Counted from the first letter of the stretch, positions 8,095-17,156 are shown. The stretch: 64,000 bases of DNA from Clostridiales bacterium DTU070 (GCA_001513105.1 LFSH01000062.1:33711-97710); one strand, 5' to 3'. A program made the numbers and translations. Notes: generated from the sequence alone by a model not told the origin.

Positions 8095-9079
8095 TTTTGG
8101 GGTTGGCATCCTTGGTACAGGTAAATATCTTCCGGACAGGATTTTAACCAACTCGGATCTTGAGAAAATGGTTGATACATCTGATGAATGGATAGTAAGA
8201 AGAACAGGCATGAAAAAAAGGCACCTCCTTGATGATAACATGCCGTCATACATGATGGGGGCGGAAGCAGCCCGGCTTGCTATTGAGGACGCCGGTCTTG
8301 CACCTGGGGATATAGATCTGATTATCGTTTCAACCGAAGTGCCCGATTACCTGTCCCCGTCAATGGCATGCCTTATTCAGAATAGCATTAATGCCGAAAA
8401 TGCAGTAGCATTTGATGTAAATGCGGCATGCTCAGGGTTTGTATATGCTGTAACGATAGCCCGGCAGTTCATACAGACGGGTTATTACAGGCATGTACTG
8501 GTTGTTGCAAACGAAGGGTTGAGCCGTGTTGTAGACTGGGAAAGCAGGAATACCTGTGTTTTGTTCGGAGATGCGGCAGGTGCAGTGGTTTTGGGGAGAG
8601 TAAGCAGAGAATACGGCATAAAGGAAACTTATCTTGCCTCCTTTGGAAATCTTGGCCATAACCTTACAATTCCATGCTGCTATATTTCCGAAGAGGACAG
8701 ACAGAAAAGAAGCCCGGGAAAGGAACGGACCTTATGGCAGGACGGCAGTGAAGTATTTGCCTTTGCCGTAAGGGCGATGGCGGAATCGATAAAAACGGTT
8801 ATCGATAAAGCCGGCATCACGATTGAAGATGTTGATTTGATAATACCTCACCAGGCAAACCTGAGAATAATAAACGGGGCGGCAAAAAGACTGGGAATTG
8901 ACGATGAAAAACTATCGGTTATTCTGCATGAAACAGGCAATATATCGTCTGCTTCGGTTCCGGTTGCGCTGGATATTGAGAATAAAAACAGAAGGCTGAA
9001 AAACGGAGATACCGTGGTTCTGGTTGCTTTTGGCGGGGGACTGACCTGTGGTTCAGTTGTTTTAACGTGGGGAAAATAG
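8087..9079 (+). CDS. fabH: 3-oxoacyl-ACP synthase III (KAS III)
   Basis: Condenses an acyl-CoA starter with malonyl-ACP to begin fatty acid synthesis. The triad is visible: Cys in AACSGF (about 115), His in PHQAN (about 254) and Asn in ETGNISSASVP (about 284). The N terminus has TSDEWIVRRTGMKKRH. ATG 8087 sits behind GGAGG and overlaps the plsX stop. The length is 330 residues. The track start at 8012 lies within plsX and is not used. Confidence 0.95.
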   Translation: MIDFGVGILGTGKYLPDRILTNSDLEKMVDTSDEWIVRRTGMKKRHLLDDNMPSYMMGAEAARLAIEDAGLAPGDIDLIIVSTEVPDYLSPSMACLIQNSINAENAVAFDVNAACSGFVYAVTIARQFIQTGYYRHVLVVANEGLSRVVDWESRNTCVLFGDAAGAVVLGRVSREYGIKETYLASFGNLGHNLTIPCCYISEEDRQKRSPGKERTLWQDGSEVFAFAVRAMAESIKTVIDKAGITIEDVDLIIPHQANLRIINGAAKRLGIDDEKLSVILHETGNISSASVPVALDIENKNRRLKNGDTVVLVAFGGGLTCGSVVLTWGK

Positions 9080-9100
9080 TTTTGGTTACGGAGGTATGGG

Positions 9101-10039
9101 ATGAGCAAAACAGCGTTTATTTTTCCGGGGCAAGGAGCCCAGTACGTTGGAATGGCCAGGGAAATATGCAGTCAGTATCCCGAATCGGCCCGAGTTTTTA
9201 ATGAAGCTTCCGAAGCCCTTGGCTTTGATATCGGGGATATGGTGTTCAACGGCGATGAGGATACGCTGAAAATAACAGAAAATACTCAGCCAGCCATTGT
9301 TACGGCAAGCATTGCCTGCCTTCAGCCGCTTCTCGCGGAAGGAATAAAAGCCGATTTTACCGCTGGATTAAGCCTTGGCGAATATGCTGCTCATGTATAC
9401 TCGGGTACATTTTTGTTTGCTGATGCGGTAAGACTTCTGAGAAAACGCGGAAAGTTTATGCAGGAGGCAGTTCCTGTCGGTGTGGGTTCAATGACTGCGA
9501 TAATCGGGCTTTCAAGAGAACAGGTTCTGGATGCATGTGCGATGGCAAGGGAAGAGGGCGTCGTTGAACCAGCCAATTTCAATTGCCCGGGACAAATAGT
9601 AATATCCGGGGAGGCAAAGGCTGTAGAAAAAGCAGCGGCTATTGCGGCAGAAATGGGAGCAAAAAGAACAGTGCCCTTGGCTGTTAGTGCCCCGTTCCAT
9701 TGCAGTCTTTTGGTATCCGCAGGAGAAAAACTGAAAGCCGAGCTTGATAAAGTTGACGTACATGAAATGAAAGTGCCCGTTGTTGCAAATGTCAACGGAG
9801 AAATCGTCCCTTCTGTCGACTATGTAAGGGAATCATTATACAAGCAGGTGTCAAATCCTGTTCTGTGGGAGGACTGCGTAAGGACCATGATTGGAAAAGG
9901 AGTGGACACCTTCATTGAAATCGGCCCGGGAAAGGTGCTCAGCGGGTTTGTTAAAAAGACCGACAAAAATGTAAGAACTCTTAATGTGGAAGACATAACT
10001 TCCCTTGAGAACACATTGCGTGAACTGGCAAAAGGATAA
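9101..10039 (+). CDS. fabD: Malonyl-CoA-ACP transacylase
   Basis: Transfers malonyl from CoA to ACP to supply the elongation cycle. It starts MSKTAFIFPGQGAQYVGMA. The nucleophile lies in GLSLGEYAA (about Ser90) and the catalytic His in APFHCSL (about 198). The length of 312 residues is typical. The ribosome site is GGAGGT. fabG starts 22 bases after its stop. Confidence 0.95.
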   Translation: MSKTAFIFPGQGAQYVGMAREICSQYPESARVFNEASEALGFDIGDMVFNGDEDTLKITENTQPAIVTASIACLQPLLAEGIKADFTAGLSLGEYAAHVYSGTFLFADAVRLLRKRGKFMQEAVPVGVGSMTAIIGLSREQVLDACAMAREEGVVEPANFNCPGQIVISGEAKAVEKAAAIAAEMGAKRTVPLAVSAPFHCSLLVSAGEKLKAELDKVDVHEMKVPVVANVNGEIVPSVDYVRESLYKQVSNPVLWEDCVRTMIGKGVDTFIEIGPGKVLSGFVKKTDKNVRTLNVEDITSLENTLRELAKG

Positions 10040-10061
10040 AATAAAGCGGGGTGGTACCGGA

Positions 10062-10799
10062 ATGGATTTTACAGGAAAAACCGTTGTTGTCACAGGCTCA
10101 AGCCGTGGCATTGGCAAAGCAATAGCCGAAAGGTTCGCACAGCTTAATGCCAATGTTGTCATTAACGGTACTAATAAAACCATTTTTGATACCGAGAAGG
10201 AGTTTATTGAAAAAGGCTACAAGGTAAAAGCATTTGAAGGCGATATAAGCAGCGCGGAAAATGCAAAGGCCCTTATAGACTTTACTGTCGGGAGTTTTGG
10301 TACGGTTGACGTACTGGTGAACAATGCAGGTATAACCAGGGACAAACTCCTGGTCAGAATGGGCGATGAGGACTGGGATGCGGTTCTTGACGTCAACCTG
10401 AAGAGTGCGTTTTTATGTACGAGAGCCGTGACAAGGATTATGATGAAACAGCGGCAGGGGGTAATAATCAATGTTTCTTCTGTTGTTGGGGTAACAGGAA
10501 ATGCGGGGCAGGCAAACTATTCGGCTTCAAAAGCAGGTTTGATAGGCTTTACGAAGTCTGTTGCGAAAGAGCTTGGTTCATGGGGAATTACATGCAATGC
10601 CGTGGCTCCGGGATTTATCGAAACCGACATGACCAGCCGGTTATCCGATGAAATAAAGGAGAAATTCCTTGATGCCATTCCGTTAAGGAGGGTCGGGACT
10701 CCCTCCGAAGTGGCTGATACGGTTTGTTTCCTGGCATCGGATATGGCAAAATATATTACCGGGCAGGTAATCCATATTGACGGTGGAATGGTTATGTAA
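10062..10799 (+). CDS. fabG: 3-oxoacyl-ACP reductase
   Basis: An NADPH-dependent short-chain dehydrogenase that reduces 3-oxoacyl-ACP in each elongation round. It has the cofactor motif TGSSRGIGKAIA, NNAGITRD, catalytic Ser in INVSSVVG, YSASKAG with Tyr and Lys, and the C-terminal GQVIHIDGGMVM. ATG 10062 gives 245 residues; the longer track start overlaps fabD and is rejected. It belongs to the fab operon by spacing. Confidence 0.95.
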   Translation: MDFTGKTVVVTGSSRGIGKAIAERFAQLNANVVINGTNKTIFDTEKEFIEKGYKVKAFEGDISSAENAKALIDFTVGSFGTVDVLVNNAGITRDKLLVRMGDEDWDAVLDVNLKSAFLCTRAVTRIMMKQRQGVIINVSSVVGVTGNAGQANYSASKAGLIGFTKSVAKELGSWGITCNAVAPGFIETDMTSRLSDEIKEKFLDAIPLRRVGTPSEVADTVCFLASDMAKYITGQVIHIDGGMVM

Positions 10800-10810
10800 T
10801 ATTATCTAAG

Positions 10811-10839
10811 TTGATAGAAATACTAATATAGCATATGAT
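10811..10839 (+). promoter_or_regulatory. Probable internal promoter for acpP
   Basis: TTGATA and TATGAT are separated by 17 bp, directly between fabG and acpP. It would give extra acpP transcript, bounded by the terminator after acpP. Confidence 0.5.
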
Positions 10840-10864
10840 TCCTGTCTGGAAGGGGGTGAAAATA

Positions 10865-11092
10865 TTGGTATTCGAGAAAGTTAAGGAAATCATTGTTGAT
10901 CAGCTTGGCGTTGAGGAAAGCGAGGTAACAATGGAAGCCTCCTTCATTGACGATTTGGGGGCTGACTCACTTGATATTGTTGAATTAATAATGGCTTTGG
11001 AAGAGGAGTTTGACTTGGAAATACCAGACAAGGAAGCTGAGAAAATCACAACGGTAGGAGATGCTGTGGAGTATATAAAGGCACACTCCTGA
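10865..11092 (+). CDS. acpP: Acyl carrier protein
   Basis: Carries growing acyl chains on a 4'-phosphopantetheine arm. The arm attaches to Ser35 in [13 protein letters not shown]. At 75 residues, acidic and four-helical, it is a standard ACP. TTG 10865 follows GGAAGGGGGTG; the track start at 10835 adds ten unrelated residues and lies in the promoter. It has its own likely promoter and a strong terminator, consistent with the high amounts of ACP cells need. Confidence 0.95.
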   Translation: MVFEKVKEIIVDQLGVEESEVTMEASFIDDLGADSLDIVELIMALEEEFDLEIPDKEAEKITTVGDAVEYIKAHS

Positions 11093-11110
11093 TAACAGTT
11101 GAATAAAAAA

Positions 11111-11137
11111 AGTCCCACGATTGTGGGACTTTTTTTA
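11111..11137 (+). terminator. Terminator after acpP
   Basis: AGTCCCAC pairs with GTGGGACT around GATT, then seven Ts. fabF lies only 60 bases downstream, so it depends on read-through or on a promoter I could not see. Confidence 0.9.
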
Positions 11138-11197
11138 TAACATGCAGTATTGAATTTCAGAACCCCGATTATTTGAGAGGTTAGGGAGGATGTTGGA

Positions 11198-12433
11198 ATG
11201 GCAAGACGGGTAGTTATAACAGGAACAGGCGTAATACATGCTCTTGGAAAAGATATCGAAACATTCTGGAATGCAATAAAGGAAGGGAAAAACGGAATAA
11301 CGAAAGTGACAAAGTTTGACTGCAGTAACCTGGAAACCAAGGTTGCTTCTGAAATCACCGATTTCGATCCGACCCTGTACATGGACAAAAAGGAAGCCAA
11401 AAGAATGGACCTTTTCACCCAGTATGCAATGGCAGCCGCATCCATGGCAATTGAAGAGTCCGGACTTGATATTTCAAAGGAGGACCCTTTCCGGATTGGT
11501 GTTTTGATTGGTTCGGGAATAGGCGGCATACAGACCCTCGAAGATCAAAAGGTAGTTCTTATGGAAAAAGGCCCGTCAAGGGTAAGCCCGTTTTTCGTAC
11601 CAATGATGATTTCGAACATGGCATCAGGGCAGGTGGCAATCAAGTTCGGGTTTCAGGGATTCAACGAGTGTGTGACAACTGCATGTGCCACAGCAAACAA
11701 TGCGATAGGCGACGCCTTTCATGTTGTCAGAAACGGCCTTGCAGATGTAATGATTACGGGAGGTACCGAAGCCTCGATGACACAACTGGCTTTTGCCGGG
11801 TTTGATTCTGCAAAAGCCATGGCTACAGATCCTAACCCTGAAACAGCATGCAGGCCTTTTGACAGGGACCGTAACGGGTTTGTCATGGGTGAAGGTGCAG
11901 GAATACTTGTTATAGAAGAACTTGAGCATGCCTTAAGCAGAGGGGCGGACATTATTGCCGAAATAGTAGGGTACGGATGCACCTGTGACGCTTATCATAT
12001 TACAGCACCGCATCCGGAGGGAATCGGCGGAATAAAGGCCATGGAATTTGCTTTGAAAGATGCGGGTATAAAACCTGAAGATATTGATTATATTAACGCC
12101 CATGGAACATCCACCCCGTTGAACGATCCGTCTGAAACGAGAGTAATAAAGAAGGTTTTCGGCGATCATGCATATAAACTGTCCGTCAGTTCAACAAAGT
12201 CAATGACGGGGCACCTGTTGGGAGCAGCCGGAGGTATCGAGGCAGTCATTACCGCCTTGGCACTGAAAGACGGTTTCCTGCCCCCGACAATACACCTCGA
12301 TAATCCCGACGAGGAATGTGACCTGGATTATGTACCCAACAAGGGCAGGAAGAAAGATATCCGGTATGCATTATCAAATGCCCTGGGCTTCGGAGGTCAT
12401 AACGCCGTTATTGTGCTTAAAAAGTATGAATAA
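11198..12433 (+). CDS. fabF: 3-oxoacyl-ACP synthase II (KAS II)
   Basis: Elongating condensing enzyme of fatty acid synthesis. The triad is Cys about 162 in [15 protein letters not shown], His about 301 in [11 protein letters not shown] and His about 337 in [11 protein letters not shown]. The length of 411 residues is normal. The N terminus [11 protein letters not shown] varies from the more usual GVVSPLG, outside the active site. It follows the acpP terminator and precedes rnc, a common clostridial order. Confidence 0.95.
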   Translation: MARRVVITGTGVIHALGKDIETFWNAIKEGKNGITKVTKFDCSNLETKVASEITDFDPTLYMDKKEAKRMDLFTQYAMAAASMAIEESGLDISKEDPFRIGVLIGSGIGGIQTLEDQKVVLMEKGPSRVSPFFVPMMISNMASGQVAIKFGFQGFNECVTTACATANNAIGDAFHVVRNGLADVMITGGTEASMTQLAFAGFDSAKAMATDPNPETACRPFDRDRNGFVMGEGAGILVIEELEHALSRGADIIAEIVGYGCTCDAYHITAPHPEGIGGIKAMEFALKDAGIKPEDIDYINAHGTSTPLNDPSETRVIKKVFGDHAYKLSVSSTKSMTGHLLGAAGGIEAVITALALKDGFLPPTIHLDNPDEECDLDYVPNKGRKKDIRYALSNALGFGGHNAVIVLKKYE

Positions 12434-12516
12434 AACAGGATCATAAGGCTCGGCACAGTAAATTGCAGTATTAACTGTGGCGGGCTTTAAGATTTTTTTT
12501 AAAGGAGTGAATTTGT

Positions 12517-13236
12517 TTGAAGAATATCGACCTGGAACGGATTAACCAGCTTGAAAAAAACATCGGCTATGTTTTCAGGGACAAAAACAAGGCATTTCAG
12601 GCCATCACCCACAGTTCATATGCCTATGAACACAGGAGTGAAGGGCTAAGCAGCAATGAACGCCTCGAGTTTCTTGGCGACTCTGTTCTTAACTTTCTTA
12701 TAACAAACAAGCTGTTTAAAGAAGTTTCCGACATGCCTGAAGGCGAAATGTCCAAATTACGGGCTTCAGTCGTATCAGAGGCATCTTTATCCAAATGTGC
12801 AAAAGAGCTGAATATCGGAGAAGTACTGCTGCTTGGCAAGGGAGAAGAGATAATGGGCGGAAGGAAACGTCCGTCAATACTTGCCGATGCCATGGAAGCT
12901 GTAATCGGCAGCATTTATCTTGACGGCGGCATGAACGCCGCTGATGATTTTGTCAGCCGTATTCTCAGGGAGAACTATGAAAAGGCTATACAAGGCACGC
13001 TTTTCAGTGACTATAAGACAAAACTCCAGGAAGAAGTGCAGAAAGGAAGCAACTGCACTATCAAGTACACGGTTATTGATGAAAGCGGTCCTGATCATGA
13101 CAAGGTGTTTACCGTAGCCGTATTCGTTAACGGTGAACAGATGGGCCGGGGAACGGGAAAAACGAAAAAGGAGGCAGAACAGAAAGCCGCCGGTGACGCA
13201 TTGAACAGGCTCAGGAAAGAGGCAATGGAATTATGA
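12517..13236 (+). CDS. rnc: Ribonuclease III
   Basis: Double-strand-specific endonuclease that matures rRNA and some mRNAs. The N-terminal catalytic domain has the signature ERLEFLGDSVLN and a second acidic cluster at ADAMEAVIGSIYLDGG. A C-terminal dsRNA-binding domain (about 165-235) ends with GTGKTKKEAEQKAAGDAL. The TTG start follows AAAGGAG. The stop overlaps the next gene's ATG by four bases. Confidence 0.95.
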   Translation: MKNIDLERINQLEKNIGYVFRDKNKAFQAITHSSYAYEHRSEGLSSNERLEFLGDSVLNFLITNKLFKEVSDMPEGEMSKLRASVVSEASLSKCAKELNIGEVLLLGKGEEIMGGRKRPSILADAMEAVIGSIYLDGGMNAADDFVSRILRENYEKAIQGTLFSDYKTKLQEEVQKGSNCTIKYTVIDESGPDHDKVFTVAVFVNGEQMGRGTGKTKKEAEQKAAGDALNRLRKEAMEL

Positions 13237-14246
13237 GCAGGCATATTAATATTCCTGTATTCATACCCCATGAGGGATGCCCGAATGACTGTATCTTCTG
13301 TAACCAGAGGAAAATAAGCGGTCATGTTCATGCTCCGGGTGAGACGGAAATAAGGCGAATAATCGAGGAGCACCTTGCAACGGCAAAACCAGAAGACTAT
13401 TGTGAAATTGCATTTTTCGGAGGAAGTTTCACCGGGCTTCCGGAGATTCAGCAGGAAAAGTACCTCAAAACTGCGCACGAGTATGTCGCAGCAGGCAGGG
13501 TGGAAGGCATAAGGCTTTCAACCAGGCCGGATTATATTAATGAGGGAATACTGAACCTTCTGAAGGAATACTCTGTAAAGGTAATAGAACTGGGGATACA
13601 GAGCCTTGACGAGGAAGTACTGAAAAGAAGCCTCAGGAATTATCCGCCCGGGGTGGCGGTAAAGGCGTGTCAAATGATAAAGGAGTATGGCTTTTTACTT
13701 GGTGTTCAGACAATGATCGGGCTTCCGGGAGACACGCTGAAAAAAAGCATTGACACGGCACAAAGACTTATCGGACTAAAACCCGATATGGTCCGGATTT
13801 ATCCTACTCTTGTAATAAAAGACACTGCTCTTGAAAAAGAGTACATGAAAAAAAGGTATACTCCCTTGTCACTTGACGAAGCAGTTTTATGGTGCAGTAT
13901 CCTGGTACAGATGTATGAAAATGCAGGAGTAAAGGTTTTAAGAATCGGACTCCAGGATACGGATGAGCTGAGAGAAAAAGAAGTTATTGCCGGTCCTGTT
14001 CATCCTGCCTTTGGAGCCCTTGTCTACTCGAAAATCTTCCTCGAGCGGATTAAAGACAGGCTTGAAAACATGGATTTGAAAAACAAAAGCCTGATAATTC
14101 ACGCAGCGCCGTCAGATGTTTCGCTGGTTACGGGCCAAAACAAATCCAATATAAAATATTTGAAGGAAAAATACCGATTCCGGGATGTAAAAGTGATTGG
14201 TGATCAAAAATCCCGGAACTATCTTGACCTTGAGTTCCGGGATTAA
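13233..14246 (+). CDS. Radical SAM protein, Elp3-like C-terminal type
   Basis: A 337-residue radical SAM protein with an N-terminal cluster motif CPNDCIFC, AFFGGSFTGLP and GVQTMIGLPGDT. Its last third resembles the C-terminal radical SAM domain found in Elp3-like proteins, but no acetyltransferase domain is present. It is translationally coupled to rnc, an arrangement seen in other Clostridia. The substrate is unknown; RNA modification is a reasonable guess from the Elp3 relation and the rnc context. The terminator of the convergent coaW unit lies inside its last codons. Confidence 0.85.
   Translation: MSRHINIPVFIPHEGCPNDCIFCNQRKISGHVHAPGETEIRRIIEEHLATAKPEDYCEIAFFGGSFTGLPEIQQEKYLKTAHEYVAAGRVEGIRLSTRPDYINEGILNLLKEYSVKVIELGIQSLDEEVLKRSLRNYPPGVAVKACQMIKEYGFLLGVQTMIGLPGDTLKKSIDTAQRLIGLKPDMVRIYPTLVIKDTALEKEYMKKRYTPLSLDEAVLWCSILVQMYENAGVKVLRIGLQDTDELREKEVIAGPVHPAFGALVYSKIFLERIKDRLENMDLKNKSLIIHAAPSDVSLVTGQNKSNIKYLKEKYRFRDVKVIGDQKSRNYLDLEFRD
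14205..14244 (-). terminator. Terminator of the panT-like/coaW operon
   Basis: Read on the minus strand, AATCCCGGAACT pairs perfectly with AGTTCCGGGATT (12 bp) around a 12-nt loop, followed by TTTGATC to give five Ts. The stem is inside the last codons and stop of the convergent radical SAM gene. Confidence 0.75.
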
Positions 14247-14308
14247 TGTGCAAAGCAGCGCGGACTACGATACCGGCAAGAAATTGTTCCGGGACTGCAT
14301 GAACATTA

Positions 14309-15145
14309 TTATAACTCCATGTATTTCCCGCCCGATGCATATGCAATTGCAGCGCCGAGGGCGGTGGCAAATTCAGCATGTTCGGGTATATGGAACGTTA
14401 CCGGATGGATCTTTGTAAGGCCGTCAAAAATTTCACGTGCCTGCGGAACATTTGTAAGGTTTCCCGTTAATACAATGTCTTTTGTTCCGTCTATCCTTGC
14501 TGCAAAAATGGACAAAACGCCTATTGTCTGAAATACCAGGTTGACAATGCCGAGGGCAATATCGGTTTTCGTGGCAAGATCACTGATTTTTCCGAAATTT
14601 GATGCGGTTGTTTCGGGAGGAAGGCCGACGATTAAATCACTTGTAATATCTCCGACGAGTAAGTCCACATTTTTCAGGTTACCGTCCTTTGCCATCCCAA
14701 TCAGATCTTCAAAATGCCGGATATTAAGCATCCTGTTTGACAAGCCCAATAACGTGCCTCCGCCTACGCCGGTTCCGCCAAGGTGCTTTACTTTCCCGTT
14801 TCTCTCAGCCTTTACAAAGGCAGTACCCGTTCCCATGCTTACTATTACCGCATTTGAAAGACCCGACAGGAAAAGGCCGCCCATGGCGACAGCATAGAAT
14901 TCCTCAACCTTCCCTGTTGGAATCTGGTAAATGCGCTCTTTAAGGTATGATGCTCCGACACCTGTGACCATTACACGGGAAATGTCGGACAGCTGCAGCT
15001 TGTTTTCGTTTATAAACTTGCCGAAGGCTCCGTACAGCGAGGAAATAGGATCGGTTGCACGGACCAGCATCGGGCTTATCATTTTATTGTCATGGAACCC
15101 GGTTATTTTTGTCGTGCTTCCTCCGATATCAATTCCGAGGATCAT
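14309..15145 (-). CDS. coaW: Type II pantothenate kinase
   Basis: Phosphorylates pantothenate, the first step of CoA synthesis. It starts ILGIDIGGSTTKI, an ASKHA phosphate loop, and has VSMGTGTAF and HLGGTGVGGGTLLGL, typical of the eukaryote-like type II kinase found in Firmicutes. I prefer the ATG at 15145, 10 bases from GGGAG; the track ATG at 15154 would be almost on top of the ribosome site. That gives 278 residues. It lies downstream of an ECF S component, probably for pantothenate uptake. Type II kinases are usually insensitive to CoA feedback. Confidence 0.92.
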   Translation of the reverse strand: MILGIDIGGSTTKITGFHDNKMISPMLVRATDPISSLYGAFGKFINENKLQLSDISRVMVTGVGASYLKERIYQIPTGKVEEFYAVAMGGLFLSGLSNAVIVSMGTGTAFVKAERNGKVKHLGGTGVGGGTLLGLSNRMLNIRHFEDLIGMAKDGNLKNVDLLVGDITSDLIVGLPPETTASNFGKISDLATKTDIALGIVNLVFQTIGVLSIFAARIDGTKDIVLTGNLTNVPQAREIFDGLTKIHPVTFHIPEHAEFATALGAAIAYASGGKYMEL

Positions 15146-15175
15146 AAAAATCATACTCCCGTTTATATTTTGATA

Positions 15176-15206
15176 CCTGACAGGTTGTTCACCTGTCAGG
15201 CAATTT
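15176..15206. other. Strong hairpin between ECF gene and coaW
   Basis: CCTGACAGGT pairs perfectly with ACCTGTCAGG around TGTTC. The T-rich run (CAATTTTTT) is on the plus strand, so it would terminate plus-strand RNA, antisense to coaW. On the minus strand it may act as an mRNA processing or stability stem between the two genes. Confidence 0.6.
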
Positions 15207-15229
15207 TTTCCGATAAACCGTTGTTATTT

Positions 15230-15835
15230 TCAGTTTTTTCGCATTTTACGAATGACAATTACTGCAGGGACGCCTAATAAAACAGCCGTAAGCACTTCAG
15301 AAACATAATTCAGAGAGAAAGGTGCAAAAAAGCCTATCAGACCGGCTGATTCAGGCAGACCAAGCGCAGATAAAGCCTGCTTTGCATACAGAAGGTAAAT
15401 CATTCCCACAACACCAACAGTATTCGTGGTAGTTCCGAGGAAAGCCGATATGCCGGCTGATACAGGGACACGTTTGCTCCCTAAAGCCTTGTCAAGTCCC
15501 CTGTATGCATAGTGAGATACAATACCGATAAGAATTCTTGGCAGTACCGAGACCAGCGGATTCATAAAAAAGGGCGCTATTGGACTTGGTGTACTATAAG
15601 CCATGTACAGGCTTGAAAGCCCGAAAATTAAACCAATGAACCCCCCTGCGACAGCACCTTCCAATATGCCGCCTATTATTACCGGTAAGTGCATTAATGT
15701 GATTTGAACCGGTAAACCGGGAATTAGTAAGTACCCTAAGGGTGTTAAGGTAAATACGATGGAAAGTGACGAAAGAATGCCGATGATTGCAATCTTTCTG
15801 ACCGATAAAGCAGATTTGGTTTTTTCGTTATTCAT
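15230..15835 (-). CDS. ECF transporter S component, probably for pantothenate
   Basis: A 201-residue membrane protein with about six hydrophobic segments and the start RKIAIIGILSSLSIVFTLTP, the typical S-component first helix with an AxxxA-like coupling face. LPVQITLMHLPVIIGGIL resembles the substrate-binding loop of vitamin S components. It is immediately upstream of coaW and coordinately oriented, so pantothenate (PanT) is the best substrate guess; that is context, not motif. ATG 15835 is 9 bases from GGAGG, while the track's TTG at 15844 abuts it. The shared ECF module is not in the window. Confidence 0.85.
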   Translation of the reverse strand: MNNEKTKSALSVRKIAIIGILSSLSIVFTLTPLGYLLIPGLPVQITLMHLPVIIGGILEGAVAGGFIGLIFGLSSLYMAYSTPSPIAPFFMNPLVSVLPRILIGIVSHYAYRGLDKALGSKRVPVSAGISAFLGTTTNTVGVVGMIYLLYAKQALSALGLPESAGLIGFFAPFSLNYVSEVLTAVLLGVPAVIVIRKMRKN

Positions 15836-15947
15836 TTTTAACAACCTCCGTTCTCATTCCATAAATATGGATATAAGTCGAGTTTAAAAAAACATGTGAC
15901 AATAAAGCTTTGTCCGGTTTCTTCAAAAGAATACCGGCGTTTTTAAT

Positions 15948-15977
15948 ATACTAACATATATCGGTTTACCGTTTCAA
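15948..15977 (-). promoter_or_regulatory. Possible promoter of the panT-like/coaW unit
   Basis: On the minus strand TTGAAA (15972-15977) and TAGTAT (15948-15953) are 18 bp apart. The leader that follows, about 110 nt, contains the small dyads CCGGT...ACCGG and GACAA...TTGTC. Confidence 0.4.
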
Positions 15978-16135
15978 TATTAATTTCCCGAAAAGATGAC
16001 AGCATTTTTTCAAATTATTTCGCATTTTTGCCGATTTTGCCTGCCCCGGTTGGATAATCCGGCTTATGGATTGAAATGTATCTTTCCGGAATTGCCCTGA
16101 ACATTACCTGTTTATGACTTACGAAAAGCTAAAAT

Positions 16136-16164
16136 TTGATTTTAAAATTTCAATTGTGTATAAT
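16136..16164 (+). promoter_or_regulatory. Probable promoter of fumarase/rsmI
   Basis: TTGATT (16136-16141) and a perfect TATAAT (16159-16164) are 17 bp apart. The leader is about 125 nt and contains the palindrome at 16184. Confidence 0.6.
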
Positions 16165-16183
16165 TGTTTCATTCACGGAACCT

Positions 16184-16201
16184 TTACAGCAGGTGCTGTA
16201 A
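16184..16201. promoter_or_regulatory. Perfect 18-bp palindrome, possible operator
   Basis: TTACAGCA and TGCTGTAA flank GG, a perfect 8-bp inverted repeat about 15 bases after the predicted transcription start. A partial copy (GGCAGGTGCTGTGAAGCAGA) recurs at 16251-16270, just before the fumarase gene. The binding factor is unknown. Confidence 0.5.
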
Positions 16202-16296
16202 GGCACAGGGAAGCGTTACGGTAATAATATAAGAAAAAGCGGGCTTTAGCGGCAGGTGCTGTGAAGCAGACTGTAATATAACGGGTGTATGCTTTT

Positions 16297-17142
16297 ATGA
16301 AGGAAATACATGTTGACAGGATTACAGGTTGTGTTGAAAAACTTTGCATGGATGCAAATTACTTTTTAAACCCTGATATTTACGAATCCATTAAATCATC
16401 ATTAGACCGTGAATCCTCTGAAAACGGCAGAATGGTGCTGGATACACTGCTAAAAAACGCAGAAATTGCAAAACAGGAGAGAATTGCAATTTGCCAGGAC
16501 ACTGGCATGGCAGTTGTGTTCTTAGAGATCGGGCAGGATGTTCGCATTGTCGGCGGAAACCTCTACGATGCGATTAATGAGGGTGTAAGAAGGGGATATA
16601 AAAAAGGCTTTCTAAGGGCATCGGTGGTAGGGCACCCGTTAAACCGCACCAATACCGGGGATAATACACCTGCAGTAATTTATACCGATATTGTTGAAGG
16701 CGATAAAATAAAAATAGATATTGCCCCGAAAGGTTTTGGCAGCGAGAATATGAGTGCGGTTAAAATGCTGAAGCCTTCAGACGGAGCGGAGGGTGTTAAG
16801 GAGTTTGTCGTAAGGACTGTGAGCGAAGCCGGTCCAAATCCGTGCCCGCCTGTTATTGTAGGAGTTGGTATAGGAGGAACAATGGAGAAAGCGGCACTTC
16901 TTGCAAAAAAAGCTCTTCTTAGGCCAATCTGTTCAGTACATAGTGACAGCAGCATTGCAGAACTTGAAAAAGAGATTCTTGCCAGGATAAACAAGCTGGG
17001 TATCGGACCTGCCGGCCTTGGAGGCAATACCACTGCTCTTGGCGTTAATATTGAGGTTTATCCCACCCATATTGCGGGTCTGCCGGTTGCAGTAAATATA
17101 GGATGTCATGCAACAAGGCATGCTTCGGCTATTATTGAATGA
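16297..17142 (+). CDS. fumA: Fumarate hydratase class I, alpha subunit
   Basis: The alpha half of the heterodimeric 4Fe-4S fumarase/tartrate dehydratase family, which interconverts fumarate and malate. Cluster Cys candidates are in ICQDTGMAV, GPNPCPP and IGCHATRH. HPLNRTNTGDNTPA and IGIGGTMEKA-like GVGIGGTMEKAALL are typical. I take ATG 16297, because the track's GTG at 16285 has no better ribosome site. The beta subunit normally follows directly but here rsmI follows instead, overlapping slightly. Beta must be elsewhere or missing. L-tartrate dehydratase alpha is a possible alternative. Confidence 0.88.
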   Translation: MKEIHVDRITGCVEKLCMDANYFLNPDIYESIKSSLDRESSENGRMVLDTLLKNAEIAKQERIAICQDTGMAVVFLEIGQDVRIVGGNLYDAINEGVRRGYKKGFLRASVVGHPLNRTNTGDNTPAVIYTDIVEGDKIKIDIAPKGFGSENMSAVKMLKPSDGAEGVKEFVVRTVSEAGPNPCPPVIVGVGIGGTMEKAALLAKKALLRPICSVHSDSSIAELEKEILARINKLGIGPAGLGGNTTALGVNIEVYPTHIAGLPVAVNIGCHATRHASAIIE

Positions 17143-17156
17143 AAGGAAAGCCGCGG

